From: an uncultured Mycoplasmatota bacterium
Lineage (GTDB): Bacteria; Bacillota_I; Bacilli_A; RF39; UBA660
Reading direction: 5' to 3'
Assembly (NCBI GenBank): GCA_947305065.1
Contig: CAMZCT010000002.1
Location: 1 to 64,000 of the forward strand
Length of the DNA: 64,000 nucleotides
A program made the translations under genes and the position numbers. The stretch's first letter is position 1; each line of letters starts with the position of its first letter. Shown piece after piece: positions 18,012 through 27,465 of this stretch. The notes beneath the pieces are model-generated. The model saw nothing but the letters and a program-made list of their open reading frames with translations. It made no database searches and was not told the DNA's origin.

Positions 18012-18923
18012 TTACCTTCCATATTCTTCTCTAATATTTTTCATATAGTCTTTGTTATATTTCTTATTTCTTAACATTTCTATTTCGTATTTGTAAGGAG
18101 GATAGATTCTTTCTTTGGAATCATCTGTTTCTCCTATATAAGGGGTTTCTAAAATTTTAGGAACATTTTTTAATCTATCGTTGTAAGCGATGTTAAGTAG
18201 ATTATCGAATCCTATTGTTCCTATACCTAGGTTAGCATGGCGATCTTTATGAGAACCCCTTTCGTTTTTAGAATCATTTAGATGAAGACACTTTATCATT
18301 TTTAAATCTATATTCTTACTAAAGTCATCTAAGTATTTATCAAAATCATTCATATCATACCCAGCATCATTTAGATGACAGGTATCTAAACATACCCCTA
18401 TTTGTTTATTATTCTTTATGCCATTTATAATGTTGTTTATTTCTTCGATGCTAGAGCCACATTCACTACCTTTTCCAGCCATAGTTTCTAATAATATTTG
18501 ACAGTTTGTAGTACCATCTAACACTATATTTAATGCTTCAATAATATTATTAATTCCTTCTTCTTTAGATATTTTAACTGCATTACCAGGGTGCAAAACC
18601 ATTTTATTGATACCTAGTTCATCACATCTTATTAACTCTTTTTTTATGAAATCTATACTAAATTGCCATTTATCTAAATCACTTTTATTAGCAAGATTAA
18701 CAATATAAGGAGCATGACATACTACGTTGTTGATATCTATATTGTTTTTTTTCATTAGCTCGTGAGCCTGGTTAACTATATCTTTATCAATATCTTTTCT
18801 AATAGTATTTGTAGGAGCACCTGTATAAAACATAAATGTGTTGGCATTATAACTTAAAGCTTCCTCAACACTATCTAAAATACCATGTTTTCCATATGAT
18901 ACATGAGATCCAATTATTAACAT
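18012..18923 (-). CDS. nfo: Deoxyribonuclease IV (AP endonuclease)
   Basis: Endonuclease IV cuts DNA 5' of abasic sites in base excision repair. The TIM-barrel start IGSHVSYGKHGI and the three-zinc ligands are visible: HAPYIVN, HPGN, ETMAGKGSECG, CLDTCHLNDAGYD and HLNDSKNERGSHKDRH. The frame is open to 18992. However, the 23 extra residues are unlike the family, and AGAGGTGG precedes the ATG at 18923, which gives a standard-length protein of 303 residues. It sits, unusually, between membrane glycosylation genes, probably by operon accretion. Confidence 0.95.
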   Translation of the reverse strand: MLIIGSHVSYGKHGILDSVEEALSYNANTFMFYTGAPTNTIRKDIDKDIVNQAHELMKKNNIDINNVVCHAPYIVNLANKSDLDKWQFSIDFIKKELIRCDELGINKMVLHPGNAVKISKEEGINNIIEALNIVLDGTTNCQILLETMAGKGSECGSSIEEINNIINGIKNNKQIGVCLDTCHLNDAGYDMNDFDKYLDDFSKNIDLKMIKCLHLNDSKNERGSHKDRHANLGIGTIGFDNLLNIAYNDRLKNVPKILETPYIGETDDSKERIYPPYKYEIEMLRNKKYNKDYMKNIREEYGR

Positions 18924-18969
18924 ATTAACCACCTCTTTTATTATACTATAAAAATAAAAGAAAGAGTAT

Positions 18970-21267
18970 TTACTTAACTCTTCTCTTATCAAAACAATCT
19001 ATTAAATATAATATAAGGGATATAATAGATACTAAGACCGGTATTGTAAAATGATACTTATATTCTAATTTTATTTTATGTTTTCCTGGTTTAGCTTCTA
19101 TACCCATTAATGAATTTATAATTTTTACTGGTTTTATCTTTTTACCATCTAAATATACATCCCAGTTAGTATCATATGCAATAGATGTAAAGATTAATTG
19201 ATTTTTGTCAACGTTGATATTACCTTCAATTTTACTATCAGTATAATGCGTATACTGTATTTGATTTTTTTTAAGTATGTCATAAGCTTTTTTTAACTTA
19301 TCTTTATTATAAACATAATAAACTATTTCTTTATTATACTTTGTTTTTTTCTGAAGTATATATGGATTAGAACTTATAGAATTCTTTTTATTGCCTTTTT
19401 TATCATAACTATCAAAGTAGTAATAGTTTTTACCGATATAATATAAATCATTAGTTTTATTATTCTCATCTAAAGGGATAGTATTTATATCAAAGATGCT
19501 TTCTTCTCCAGTCATAGCTTTTATCATGTTATCTTGATTACTGGCAAAATTATTGGGTTGTATTTTTACTTTAAGTACATCTTTATTAACACTGTATATT
19601 TTTTCTAAATAATATCTATTTTCTACATTATATATCATATCGATAAATTCATTTCTTTTATCGTGAAAAATTGAAGTGTTAAACATTGCATCTTCCCCAA
19701 AATATTTTAAGTCATAGATGGCGTTACTATAGGTCATAGAAGTTAGTATATCTATTACTTTGCCATTAAAATACATATTGCAATTAACAAATATATTTAA
19801 CTCTTCTATACCATGCTCATAACAATAATAATTGTTTTTCCCAATATATGATCTAAATTTGTCGTCTTTCTTTTTAAGTGATACGTTTATTATTTCATCT
19901 TCTTTACTCATCAGTAATTTTGGAAAATAGAAGATTGTAACACTTTCTAATGAGATTAGAACAATTAATATACTCCTAAATACTTTGTTATTATCATATA
20001 AGAATAATAATACTAAGATGGAAGGTAAGTAGATAATTAATTGTAGCTTTGATAAATCATAAAATTGGTCTTTAGCCAGAGTATATAAAGCGAAGACAAA
20101 TAATACAGAAATGATAATTTGTCTTCGACTAATCTTGTCTTTAGGGTCAAAATCTTGAACATTTCTTAAAAAAACCATTATTTCTAAGAAACAAGCTATA
20201 AAACAATATCTATAAGTAAGGCCACGTATTTCGTGGAAGAAATTCATTGCATAATCTAATTGATAGACCGTAAAGACATTAATTATTATTAATAAGCCGA
20301 TTAGGGAAAATACTCTTTCTCTAATACTAATTTTATTGTTTAAAAAATAGTAAATTAAACTAACTAATATTAATGTATTACAACATATATTTGGGAACGT
20401 TTCCCCATAGTTTTCTAATATGATATCTTCTTGACCATAGAAAAGTGAAGCAATTAATGATTTAAATGTTATATAGTAATCGTTGAAATGAGGATCTTCA
20501 AATCTTAGTCCCATTCTTAAATATGAATCTGTAAGTATATATAACCAAAAGAAAGTTATAAAAAAGACTATTATAGTTGCTTTACTAATATCTAAGAAAC
20601 TATGGATTTTTTCTTTAAATGAATCTTGTTTATATAGCACTCTATAGATAATAAAATAAACTATTGTATAAATACATACTGGAAAACATAGATAAAAATT
20701 AGATATAATCATATATGATAGTGAAAATACATAGATTTTATTTTTACCTTCATTCAATAATCTTTCTAATCCATATTGGAATAACGGAAACATCATAAAG
20801 ATATCGACAAAAGATAAATAATAGTAATATATTAAGAACCATCCACAAAAACAATATGATAAACTGGCTAGTATTATAGCGACTTTATTATCAGTTTTGC
20901 TTTTGGCATAGATTGTAGTATTTATAGAAGTAATTATAAGCTTTATCAATAATATGGTGAAATACATAAGATTTGGACTATTAAAAAGTAAAGCTATAAA
21001 GTTTATTGGACTAGAAACATAGTATAAATAATTAAAAATAGTTGGATTACCTAAACCGTTATTAAAACTATATGTTCCTAACATGCCCATTTTCATTTTA
21101 GTAAAAAATTCATATATCATGGGTTTAAACTGACCTAATCCATCACTCATACCAAAAGGTTTAGTAGTAAATGGGTAAGTTTTAGATAAATAACAGAACA
21201 TTATAAATAATGATGATACTAGTATAACGTTAATAATATATACTGAATACTTTTTTAAAAATCTCAT
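18970..21267 (-). CDS. yfhO: YfhO-family membrane protein
   Basis: This is a 765-residue protein with about 12-13 membrane segments and a large outer C-terminal domain. The N-terminal FGMSDGLGQFKPMIYEFF and the C-terminal pattern IAYDTNWDVYLDGKKIKP with KPGKHKIKLEY plus a last membrane segment are typical of YfhO. In Bacilli, YfhO-type GT-C-like proteins take part in glycosylating teichoic acids. It leads the operon yfhO-nfo-GT-C-GT-C with AGGAATGATG before ATG 21267. The family call is firm; the acceptor is inferred. Confidence 0.82.
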   Translation of the reverse strand: MRFLKKYSVYIINVILVSSLFIMFCYLSKTYPFTTKPFGMSDGLGQFKPMIYEFFTKMKMGMLGTYSFNNGLGNPTIFNYLYYVSSPINFIALLFNSPNLMYFTILLIKLIITSINTTIYAKSKTDNKVAIILASLSYCFCGWFLIYYYYLSFVDIFMMFPLFQYGLERLLNEGKNKIYVFSLSYMIISNFYLCFPVCIYTIVYFIIYRVLYKQDSFKEKIHSFLDISKATIIVFFITFFWLYILTDSYLRMGLRFEDPHFNDYYITFKSLIASLFYGQEDIILENYGETFPNICCNTLILVSLIYYFLNNKISIRERVFSLIGLLIIINVFTVYQLDYAMNFFHEIRGLTYRYCFIACFLEIMVFLRNVQDFDPKDKISRRQIIISVLFVFALYTLAKDQFYDLSKLQLIIYLPSILVLLFLYDNNKVFRSILIVLISLESVTIFYFPKLLMSKEDEIINVSLKKKDDKFRSYIGKNNYYCYEHGIEELNIFVNCNMYFNGKVIDILTSMTYSNAIYDLKYFGEDAMFNTSIFHDKRNEFIDMIYNVENRYYLEKIYSVNKDVLKVKIQPNNFASNQDNMIKAMTGEESIFDINTIPLDENNKTNDLYYIGKNYYYFDSYDKKGNKKNSISSNPYILQKKTKYNKEIVYYVYNKDKLKKAYDILKKNQIQYTHYTDSKIEGNINVDKNQLIFTSIAYDTNWDVYLDGKKIKPVKIINSLMGIEAKPGKHKIKLEYKYHFTIPVLVSIISLILYLIDCFDKRRVK

Positions 21268-21354
21268 TTCATCATTCCTTTCAATAGATGGTTGTTTTAA
21301 ATAGTATTTCTTACTAACAATTATATTTTCTCATATCTTTTATTTTATGCAAAT

Positions 21355-21382
21355 AAAAAAATAGTTTTTTCAAACTATTTTT
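21355..21382 (-). terminator. Terminator after the pilin-like pair
   Basis: A 12-bp AT-rich stem (AAAAAATAGTTT with its complement, 4-base loop) with a T-run ends the pilin-like unit at its stop codon. It also has the symmetry to act on the other strand. Confidence 0.8.
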
Positions 21383-22068
21383 TATGCAGCTGATTCAACA
21401 TTTGCGTTTATACAAACAATGTTAGAATAAGTAGATCCTGTTCCACCTCTAGTGTCTGGAGGAGCAACTAAAGTAAATTGTGCAGAATCTGAAGTTGCAG
21501 TACCAACTGGGTTATTATTACCAGAAATGTTCATAGCAGTTCTAATTTGTGCTTTTAATCCTTCTAGTTTAGTTATTACACCTAAACCTGTTCCGTAATC
21601 AGTAACACCTGATCCAGATGGATTATTATTCTTCTTGTATTTTAGCTTATTAATGTAATTCTTCTCTACACCAAAGATTCCATATTGACCATTATGCATC
21701 CAAACATCATATTTTGCTGCAGAACCATCATAAGGAACTTCAATTAAGATTATTCCACCGTATGTAGATAAGTCTTTCTTTAAGAAACCATTATTTACAA
21801 GTCCAGATAAAGTTACGCACATTCCTTGATAATCACCATTATCACTAGTTACTAAGTATTTTGTTGAAATATCACTTGTCATAGATATTTCAGAATACAT
21901 ATCCTCTGCACTGTTTACTGCAGTTAATGCTTCATTTTTAAATGTGTTAATCTTTGAATTGTTCATTGTAGACATAACACCAGCACCAGCAGATACCATT
22001 AAGATTGCTAAGATAACGATAACAGCCAATAACTCAACTAATGTAAAACCTTTTCTATTTCTTTCCAT
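21382..22068 (-). CDS. Type IV pilin-like protein A
   Basis: This 228-residue protein starts with a class III prepilin signal: basic MERNRKG, cleavage expected between Gly and Phe, then FTLVELLAVIVILAIL with Glu at position +5. The mature helix continues to about residue 60, followed by an outer beta domain with two Cys (GMCVTL and IVCINA). The frame is open to 22167, but AGGAG precedes the ATG at 22068 by 9 bases. It is a paralogue of the next gene, nearly identical over the first 55 residues and diverging in the C-terminal third. No pilin peptidase, ATPase or platform gene is in the window. It may be a pseudopilin or a surface pilin. Confidence 0.82.
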   Translation of the reverse strand: MERNRKGFTLVELLAVIVILAILMVSAGAGVMSTMNNSKINTFKNEALTAVNSAEDMYSEISMTSDISTKYLVTSDNGDYQGMCVTLSGLVNNGFLKKDLSTYGGIILIEVPYDGSAAKYDVWMHNGQYGIFGVEKNYINKLKYKKNNNPSGSGVTDYGTGLGVITKLEGLKAQIRTAMNISGNNNPVGTATSDSAQFTLVAPPDTRGGTGSTYSNIVCINANVESAA

Positions 22069-22150
22069 TTTTCTCTTCTCCTTACTATATTCATTATAAT
22101 ATTTATAAATTATTTTTTCAATACTTTTTTTACAAGATTTTTTAGGTTTA

Positions 22151-22855
22151 CTAATCGATTTTTTCATTAATACAAGTTAATCCTACATAATCGTTTCCTG
22201 TACCGCCTCCGACTTTATCAGAATTGACGTTTATAGTATTATTTGTTAATGAAGTTGGATTCCCAACTATATCTGATCCATAAGCTTGCTTAATTAACAA
22301 CTTAATTCCTTTTAAGTTGGTTACTATACCTACTTTACCGCCGTTTATTTTGTCTGCAGTTCTTGTGGTTCCAGCTTTTCTACTTTCATTATTATTTTGC
22401 TTTTTATATTTTAATTTATTTATTTTATTTTTTTCTATTCCATTTATTCCATATACAGAGTTATGAGCCCAGACCATAGCTTTTGTAGCACTACCATCAT
22501 GAGGCACTTCAAGCAATATTACTCCAGCATAAGTAGAGACATCTTTTTTTAAGTAACCATTGTTTACTAAGCCTGCAAGAGTTACACACATACCCGACAT
22601 ACTGTCAAAACCAGTTCCTTCACCTGTTCCATCACTGTTATTCATCATAAATGAATTGAATAATTCGGGATCTAAAGAGGCTTCTGAATACATATTCTCT
22701 GCACTATTAATTGCTGTTAACATTTCGTTTTTAAATGTGTTTATTTTAGAATTATTCATTGTAGACATAACACCAGCACCAGCAGCTACCATTAAGATTG
22801 CTAAGATAACGATAACAGCTAGTAATTCAACTAAAGTAAAACCTTTTCGTTTCAT
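22151..22855 (-). CDS. Type IV pilin-like protein B
   Basis: This is a 234-residue paralogue of the protein encoded at 21382-22068. It has the same prepilin start MKRKG then FTLVELLAVIVILAIL, the same MSTMNNSKINTFKNE helix, and shared outer motifs (MCVTLAGLVNNGYLKKD, KLKYKK, CIN near the end). It lies 82 bases upstream of its twin on the same strand. It has AGAAGGTGATAAT before ATG 22855. Tandem duplication with divergent heads suggests subunits of one fibre or antigenic variants. Confidence 0.82.
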   Translation of the reverse strand: MKRKGFTLVELLAVIVILAILMVAAGAGVMSTMNNSKINTFKNEMLTAINSAENMYSEASLDPELFNSFMMNNSDGTGEGTGFDSMSGMCVTLAGLVNNGYLKKDVSTYAGVILLEVPHDGSATKAMVWAHNSVYGINGIEKNKINKLKYKKQNNNESRKAGTTRTADKINGGKVGIVTNLKGIKLLIKQAYGSDIVGNPTSLTNNTINVNSDKVGGGTGNDYVGLTCINEKID

Positions 22856-22882
22856 ATTATCACCTTCTATTTTGATTTTACT

Positions 22883-22906
22883 AAAAAAAGGATAGAAAAT
22901 CTATCC
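22883..22906 (-). terminator. Terminator after parC
   Basis: A GGATAG stem (22890-22895 with 22901-22906) and a minus-strand T-run overlap the parC stop codon. Confidence 0.75.
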
Positions 22907-25440
22907 TATAATTTGAAGTCATTTATAAAATCATCAATTGTTAATTCTTCTATTTCTTCTTTTTCTTCAGATGTTACTACAACAGGCGTTTCATTTTTTA
23001 TACTACTGTTTTCGTCTAATTTCTTTTCTACTAAATCAGTAGCTATAAAAGTATCTTCTAGATTTTGTTTTGTAATAGTAGATCCGGTTGACGCCATATC
23101 CATTATTGGGATATCAGCAGCTTTAATACCTTTTATTTCTCCATCTACTTTTAGTCCAATAATATTTTTAGCATCTATTGCAAAAACATTAGTTATGAAA
23201 TATGGTTTAGATTTAACTCTCTTTATTAAAGAAGAACCTTTTAAAGCACGAGATGCTTTATCTAAATCACTAATTTTGATTCGCTTAGCAGTGTTCTTAT
23301 CTGTTACTATTCCTAAATAATCATAACCTTCTTTTAACGACAAACCTGAAACCACAACATCATCTTTTAACTTAATTCCTTTTACACCGGCAGCTTTAGA
23401 TGAAACAATTGTTATTTCCTCAGAATCAAAGTATAAATAGTAACCATTTCTAGTTATGAATAATGTATTACCATAATCTAGGAAAGCTGATACTACTTCA
23501 TCATTATCTTTTAATTTCATCGCATTAATTGGTTTGCTATAACGACTTACTACTAATTCACTAATATTAATTCTCTTTGTTATACCTTGTTTAGTTACTA
23601 AAGTTAAAACGTCATTTAAATTATCTATTATGATATTACCTATTATCTTTTCTTCAGGAGCTAAAGGAATGATATTACTTATATGTTTTCCAAGTTCTTT
23701 CCATTTTGTTTCTTGAATTTCATGAATAGGTACATATAGGTAGTGACCTAAATTAGTAAATAATAATAATGTATCTTTAGAAGTTGTATTATATAAACCT
23801 GTTATATAATCACCAGGTTTTAATGTTGTTGGTTCTGATGAAGCACTTGAGTAAGATTTTAATGGAATCTTTTTTACGTATCCTTCATTTGTTACGACAA
23901 CAACAACGTTTTCTTTAGGAATCATTTCCATAGCATCAATCTTTATTTCTGTTACTTCGTCTTTTATTTCAGTACGACGAGGTGTTGCATATTCTTTTTT
24001 GATTTCTTGTAATGATTTTTTTATTTGACCTTTTAAGATCTCTTCATCATTTAAGATTGAGTTTAAGAATTCAATCATCTTTAAAAGATTACCTTGTTCT
24101 TCAATTAAAGCATTAACATCAGTATTAGATAATCTATATAGACGTAATGTTACGATTGCATTAGCTTGTTCATAGGTGAATTGGAAAGCTTCACATAAGT
24201 TTTTAATTGAATCTTCTTTATTTTTAGATTCTCTTATTATTCTTATTACTTCATCTAGAACATCTACAGCTTTTAACAAACCCTCAACAATATGAAGTCT
24301 TTCTTTAGCTCTTTCTAAATCAAATTTAGAACGTCTTAGAATTACTTCTTTTTGATGTGTAATAAAAGCATCTAATATTTCTAATATACCAACTTGTTTT
24401 GGTCGTCTATTTACAATAGCTACCATATTAAAATTGTAATTTACTTGTAACTCTGTATTCTTTAATAGATAGTTAAGTATTAATTCGGCATTTGCTCCTT
24501 TTTTTAATTCTATTACTAAACGAGCCATATGATCTTTATCGGATTCGTCAAAAACATCAACGATGCCATCTACTTTTTTATCTATTTTAATATCTTCAAT
24601 CTTTTTTCTTAATCCTTCTTTTAAAACATCATAGGGAATTTCGTGAACTATTATTTGATATTTTCCTCGTTCTTCTACTATTTCTGTTTTAGCCTTAACT
24701 ACGACTTTCCCACGTCCAGAAGTATAAGCATTGATTAATCCTTCTTTTCCTTCTACTACTCCACCGGTTGGAAAATCTGGTCCTTTTACATAAGAAAGGA
24801 TTGTTTCTAAACGACAGTTAGGATTTCCTAACCTATGTATTGTGGCGTCAATTACTTCTCCTAAGTTATGAGGCGGAATGTTAGTCGCATATCCGGCACT
24901 TATACCTGTAGATCCATTTACTAGTAAATTAGGAAAATTTGCTGGTAATACAGTTGGTTCAAAGTCCTCATCAGTATAGTTAAGCATCATATCAACTGTA
25001 TCTCTATTAATGTCTCTTAGCATTACTTCAGCTAGTTTAGTTAATCGTGCTTCAGTATAACGGTAAGCTGCTGGACCATCACCATCGATTGAACCATTGT
25101 TACCATGTACATCAACAAATGGTTCGCGCATCTTCCAATCTTGAGACATATAAATCATTGCACCATAGATAGATGAGTCGCCATGAGGGTGATATTTACC
25201 CATTATATCTCCAACTGATTTACCACATTTACGATAAGGTTTATCATAAGTGTTTTTATCTTCATACATTGTCCAAAGAATTCTTCTTTGAACTGGTTTT
25301 AAACCATCTCTAACATCAGGAAGCGCACGATCTTGAATAATAGATTTTGAATATCTACCAAATCTATCTCCCATAATGTCTTCTAATGTATAGTCATATA
25401 TTTTTTCAATGATAGATTTTTCTTCTTTTTTTCTTGCCAT
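22906..25440 (-). CDS. parC: DNA topoisomerase IV subunit A
   Basis: ParC cuts and rejoins DNA, and with ParE unlinks daughter chromosomes. At 844 residues it has the winged-helix start RALPDVRDGLKPVQRRIL and the catalytic Tyr in AAYRYTEARL near 120. A coiled-coil gate and a C-terminal beta-pinwheel follow (VTNEGYVKKIP, TRNGYYLYF, AAGVKGIKL repeats). The GyrA box QxRGGKG is absent, which favours ParC over GyrA. The frame is open to a GTG at 25449, but the ATG at 25440 has AGAGGTG upstream. It starts 5 bases after the parE stop. Confidence 0.93.
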   Translation of the reverse strand: MARKKEEKSIIEKIYDYTLEDIMGDRFGRYSKSIIQDRALPDVRDGLKPVQRRILWTMYEDKNTYDKPYRKCGKSVGDIMGKYHPHGDSSIYGAMIYMSQDWKMREPFVDVHGNNGSIDGDGPAAYRYTEARLTKLAEVMLRDINRDTVDMMLNYTDEDFEPTVLPANFPNLLVNGSTGISAGYATNIPPHNLGEVIDATIHRLGNPNCRLETILSYVKGPDFPTGGVVEGKEGLINAYTSGRGKVVVKAKTEIVEERGKYQIIVHEIPYDVLKEGLRKKIEDIKIDKKVDGIVDVFDESDKDHMARLVIELKKGANAELILNYLLKNTELQVNYNFNMVAIVNRRPKQVGILEILDAFITHQKEVILRRSKFDLERAKERLHIVEGLLKAVDVLDEVIRIIRESKNKEDSIKNLCEAFQFTYEQANAIVTLRLYRLSNTDVNALIEEQGNLLKMIEFLNSILNDEEILKGQIKKSLQEIKKEYATPRRTEIKDEVTEIKIDAMEMIPKENVVVVVTNEGYVKKIPLKSYSSASSEPTTLKPGDYITGLYNTTSKDTLLLFTNLGHYLYVPIHEIQETKWKELGKHISNIIPLAPEEKIIGNIIIDNLNDVLTLVTKQGITKRINISELVVSRYSKPINAMKLKDNDEVVSAFLDYGNTLFITRNGYYLYFDSEEITIVSSKAAGVKGIKLKDDVVVSGLSLKEGYDYLGIVTDKNTAKRIKISDLDKASRALKGSSLIKRVKSKPYFITNVFAIDAKNIIGLKVDGEIKGIKAADIPIMDMASTGSTITKQNLEDTFIATDLVEKKLDENSSIKNETPVVVTSEEKEEIEELTIDDFINDFKL

Positions 25441-25445
25441 GATGA

Positions 25446-27356
25446 TCACCTCTTAATATTGTCATCTAAAGTAAAATCAACATTTTCATTTATCCATTCT
25501 TTTCTTGGTTCTACTTTATCTCCCATTAATACTGATACTCTTTTCTCAGCTAATGCTGCATCAGTTATAGATACTTTTATTAGACTACGATGTTCTGGTG
25601 ACATAGTTGTACTATATAACTCATCATCATTCATTTCTCCTAATCCTTTAAACCTTTGAACTTTATAAGAATTAGGTTTTAAAGTCTTCTTTCTCTCTTC
25701 CAATTCTTCATCTGTTGCAACGTATTCTTTATATTTACCAAAATCTAAGGCATATAAAGGTGGATTGGCTATATATAGCATTCCTTCTTCGATTAAAGGA
25801 CGCATAAATCTATAGAAGAAAGTCAATAGTAATATCTGAATATGTGCTCCATCATCATCGGCATCGGTCATAATAATTATTTTTCCATAATTACTTTCAG
25901 CAGGATTGAAATCGGCACCAATACCTGCTCCAATAGCATAAGTTAAAGTGTTTAATTCTTCGTTAGCATGAATTTCTGCTTCTGAAGCTTTTTCGCAATT
26001 CAAAACTTTACCACGTAGTGGTAATATTGCTTGAGTTTCACGGTCACGACCTTTTTTAGCTGAACCTCCAGCTGAGTCTCCTTCGACCAAGAATAATTCA
26101 TTTTTAGAAATATCTTTACCAATTGCTTTAGCAAGTTTACCAGAAAGTATTTTATCTTTCTTTTCTTTTCCTTTGCCATTTTTTACGGCATCTCTTGCTT
26201 TTCGTGCTGCTTCACGAGCTTCTTTAGAAGTTTTAGCTTTATCCATTATTCTTAAAGCAAGTTCTCTATTTTCTTCTAAAAAGAATTTCATATTTTCATA
26301 AGTTATTTGCTCTGTAACTGTCTTAGCTTCAGGGGTTCCTAATTTACCTTTTGTTTGACCTTCAAATTGTAATAATTTTTCAGGAATTTTTAAACTAATT
26401 ACTGCTGTTAAACCTTCTCTTACATCACTACCATCAAAAGTAGTATTTTTTAATATATTATTAGCTTTAGCATATTCGTTAAATGCTTTGGTAATTCCAG
26501 TTTTAAAACCTGTTTCATGTGAACCACCATCACCTGTTTTAACATTATTAACAAATGATAGAATATTTTCTTGATAATCGTTTCGATATTGTAAAGATAT
26601 ATCTACTTCTATTCCTTGTTTAATACCAGTAAAGTTTAATACTTTAGGAGTTAAAACACTTTTTCCATCATTAATATATTCAACAAATGAAATTAAACCT
26701 TCATCATAGTGATATTTAACGCTTTTATTATCTTCTACATCTTCTACTTCAATCGTTAGTCCGCTAATTAAAAAAGCACTCTCCTGCATTCTTTCTGTAA
26801 TAGTTGTGTAAGAAAATGCTATTGAGTTAAATATTTCAGGATCAGGATAAAAAGTTACAGTAGTTCCTGTTCTGTTAGTGGTTCCTATTTTTTTAAGTTT
26901 TTCTTTAACTTTTCCACCGTTTTCAAATTTTATTTCATTTATTTCACCGTTATTATAAATAGTTACAGTCATCCATTTTGATAAAGCATTTACTACAGAT
27001 GCACCTACTCCATGTAAGCCGCCTGAAACTTTATAACCGTCGTTATCAAATTTTCCACCAGCATGAAGAATTGTATATATTACTTCTGGTGTTGATTTAC
27101 CACTTTTATGTTTACCAGTTGGCACTCCTCTTCCGTGATCTTCCACGGTAATTGAGCCATCTTTGTTCATAGTTATTTTAATATAGTCACCGAAACCATT
27201 TATAGCCTCATCAATGGCATTATCTACTATTTCCCAAATTAAATGATGAAGTCCTCTTTTATCAGTAGAACCTATATACATACCTGGTCTTTTTCTAACT
27301 GCTTCTAAGCCTTCTAATATTTTTATTGAATCTGCATCATATTTATTTGTACTCAT
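25446..27356 (-). CDS. parE: DNA topoisomerase IV subunit B
   Basis: ParE is the ATPase subunit of topoisomerase IV. GHKL motifs are present: EIVDNAIDEA, DHGRGVPTG and GGLHGVGASVV. The TOPRIM domain follows with LVEGDSAGGSAKKGRDR and MTDADDDGAHI, and the C-terminal QRFKGLGEMN is intact. The frame is open to 27413 and an ATG also occurs at 27368. I choose the ATG at 27356 (MSTNKYDADSIK), which has a weak GGTGA site and matches usual ParE starts; 27368 cannot be excluded. It ends in TGA and is coupled to parC. Confidence 0.93.
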   Translation of the reverse strand: MSTNKYDADSIKILEGLEAVRKRPGMYIGSTDKRGLHHLIWEIVDNAIDEAINGFGDYIKITMNKDGSITVEDHGRGVPTGKHKSGKSTPEVIYTILHAGGKFDNDGYKVSGGLHGVGASVVNALSKWMTVTIYNNGEINEIKFENGGKVKEKLKKIGTTNRTGTTVTFYPDPEIFNSIAFSYTTITERMQESAFLISGLTIEVEDVEDNKSVKYHYDEGLISFVEYINDGKSVLTPKVLNFTGIKQGIEVDISLQYRNDYQENILSFVNNVKTGDGGSHETGFKTGITKAFNEYAKANNILKNTTFDGSDVREGLTAVISLKIPEKLLQFEGQTKGKLGTPEAKTVTEQITYENMKFFLEENRELALRIMDKAKTSKEAREAARKARDAVKNGKGKEKKDKILSGKLAKAIGKDISKNELFLVEGDSAGGSAKKGRDRETQAILPLRGKVLNCEKASEAEIHANEELNTLTYAIGAGIGADFNPAESNYGKIIIMTDADDDGAHIQILLLTFFYRFMRPLIEEGMLYIANPPLYALDFGKYKEYVATDEELEERKKTLKPNSYKVQRFKGLGEMNDDELYSTTMSPEHRSLIKVSITDAALAEKRVSVLMGDKVEPRKEWINENVDFTLDDNIKR

Positions 27357-27435
27357 TTTTTTCACCATAGCTATAATAACATAAATTATTTTGTTTAAAA
27401 AGTCTTTTGACACTTTTTTGATCTATTTTACTTTG

Positions 27436-27465
27436 AAAAAACTACACATAATGTGTAGTTTTTTT
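27436..27465 (-). terminator. Terminator embedding a stop codon
   Basis: A stem of AAACTACACAT (27439-27449) and its complement (27452-27462) with flanking T-runs on both strands contains the TAG stop of the secreted-type gene above it. It separates that gene from parE. Confidence 0.85.

Noticed and set aside
22906-27356. The topoisomerase pair as GyrB/GyrA
   Set aside because: The A subunit lacks the GyrA box QxRGGKG in its C-terminal pinwheel, and the pair is tightly linked as in parE-parC of Bacilli. A genome with both pairs would confirm.
27357-27413. Longer parE start at 27413 or 27368
   Set aside because: The added residues are unlike ParE and lack a ribosome site. The ATG at 27356 matches known ParE N-termini, though 27368 cannot be fully excluded.
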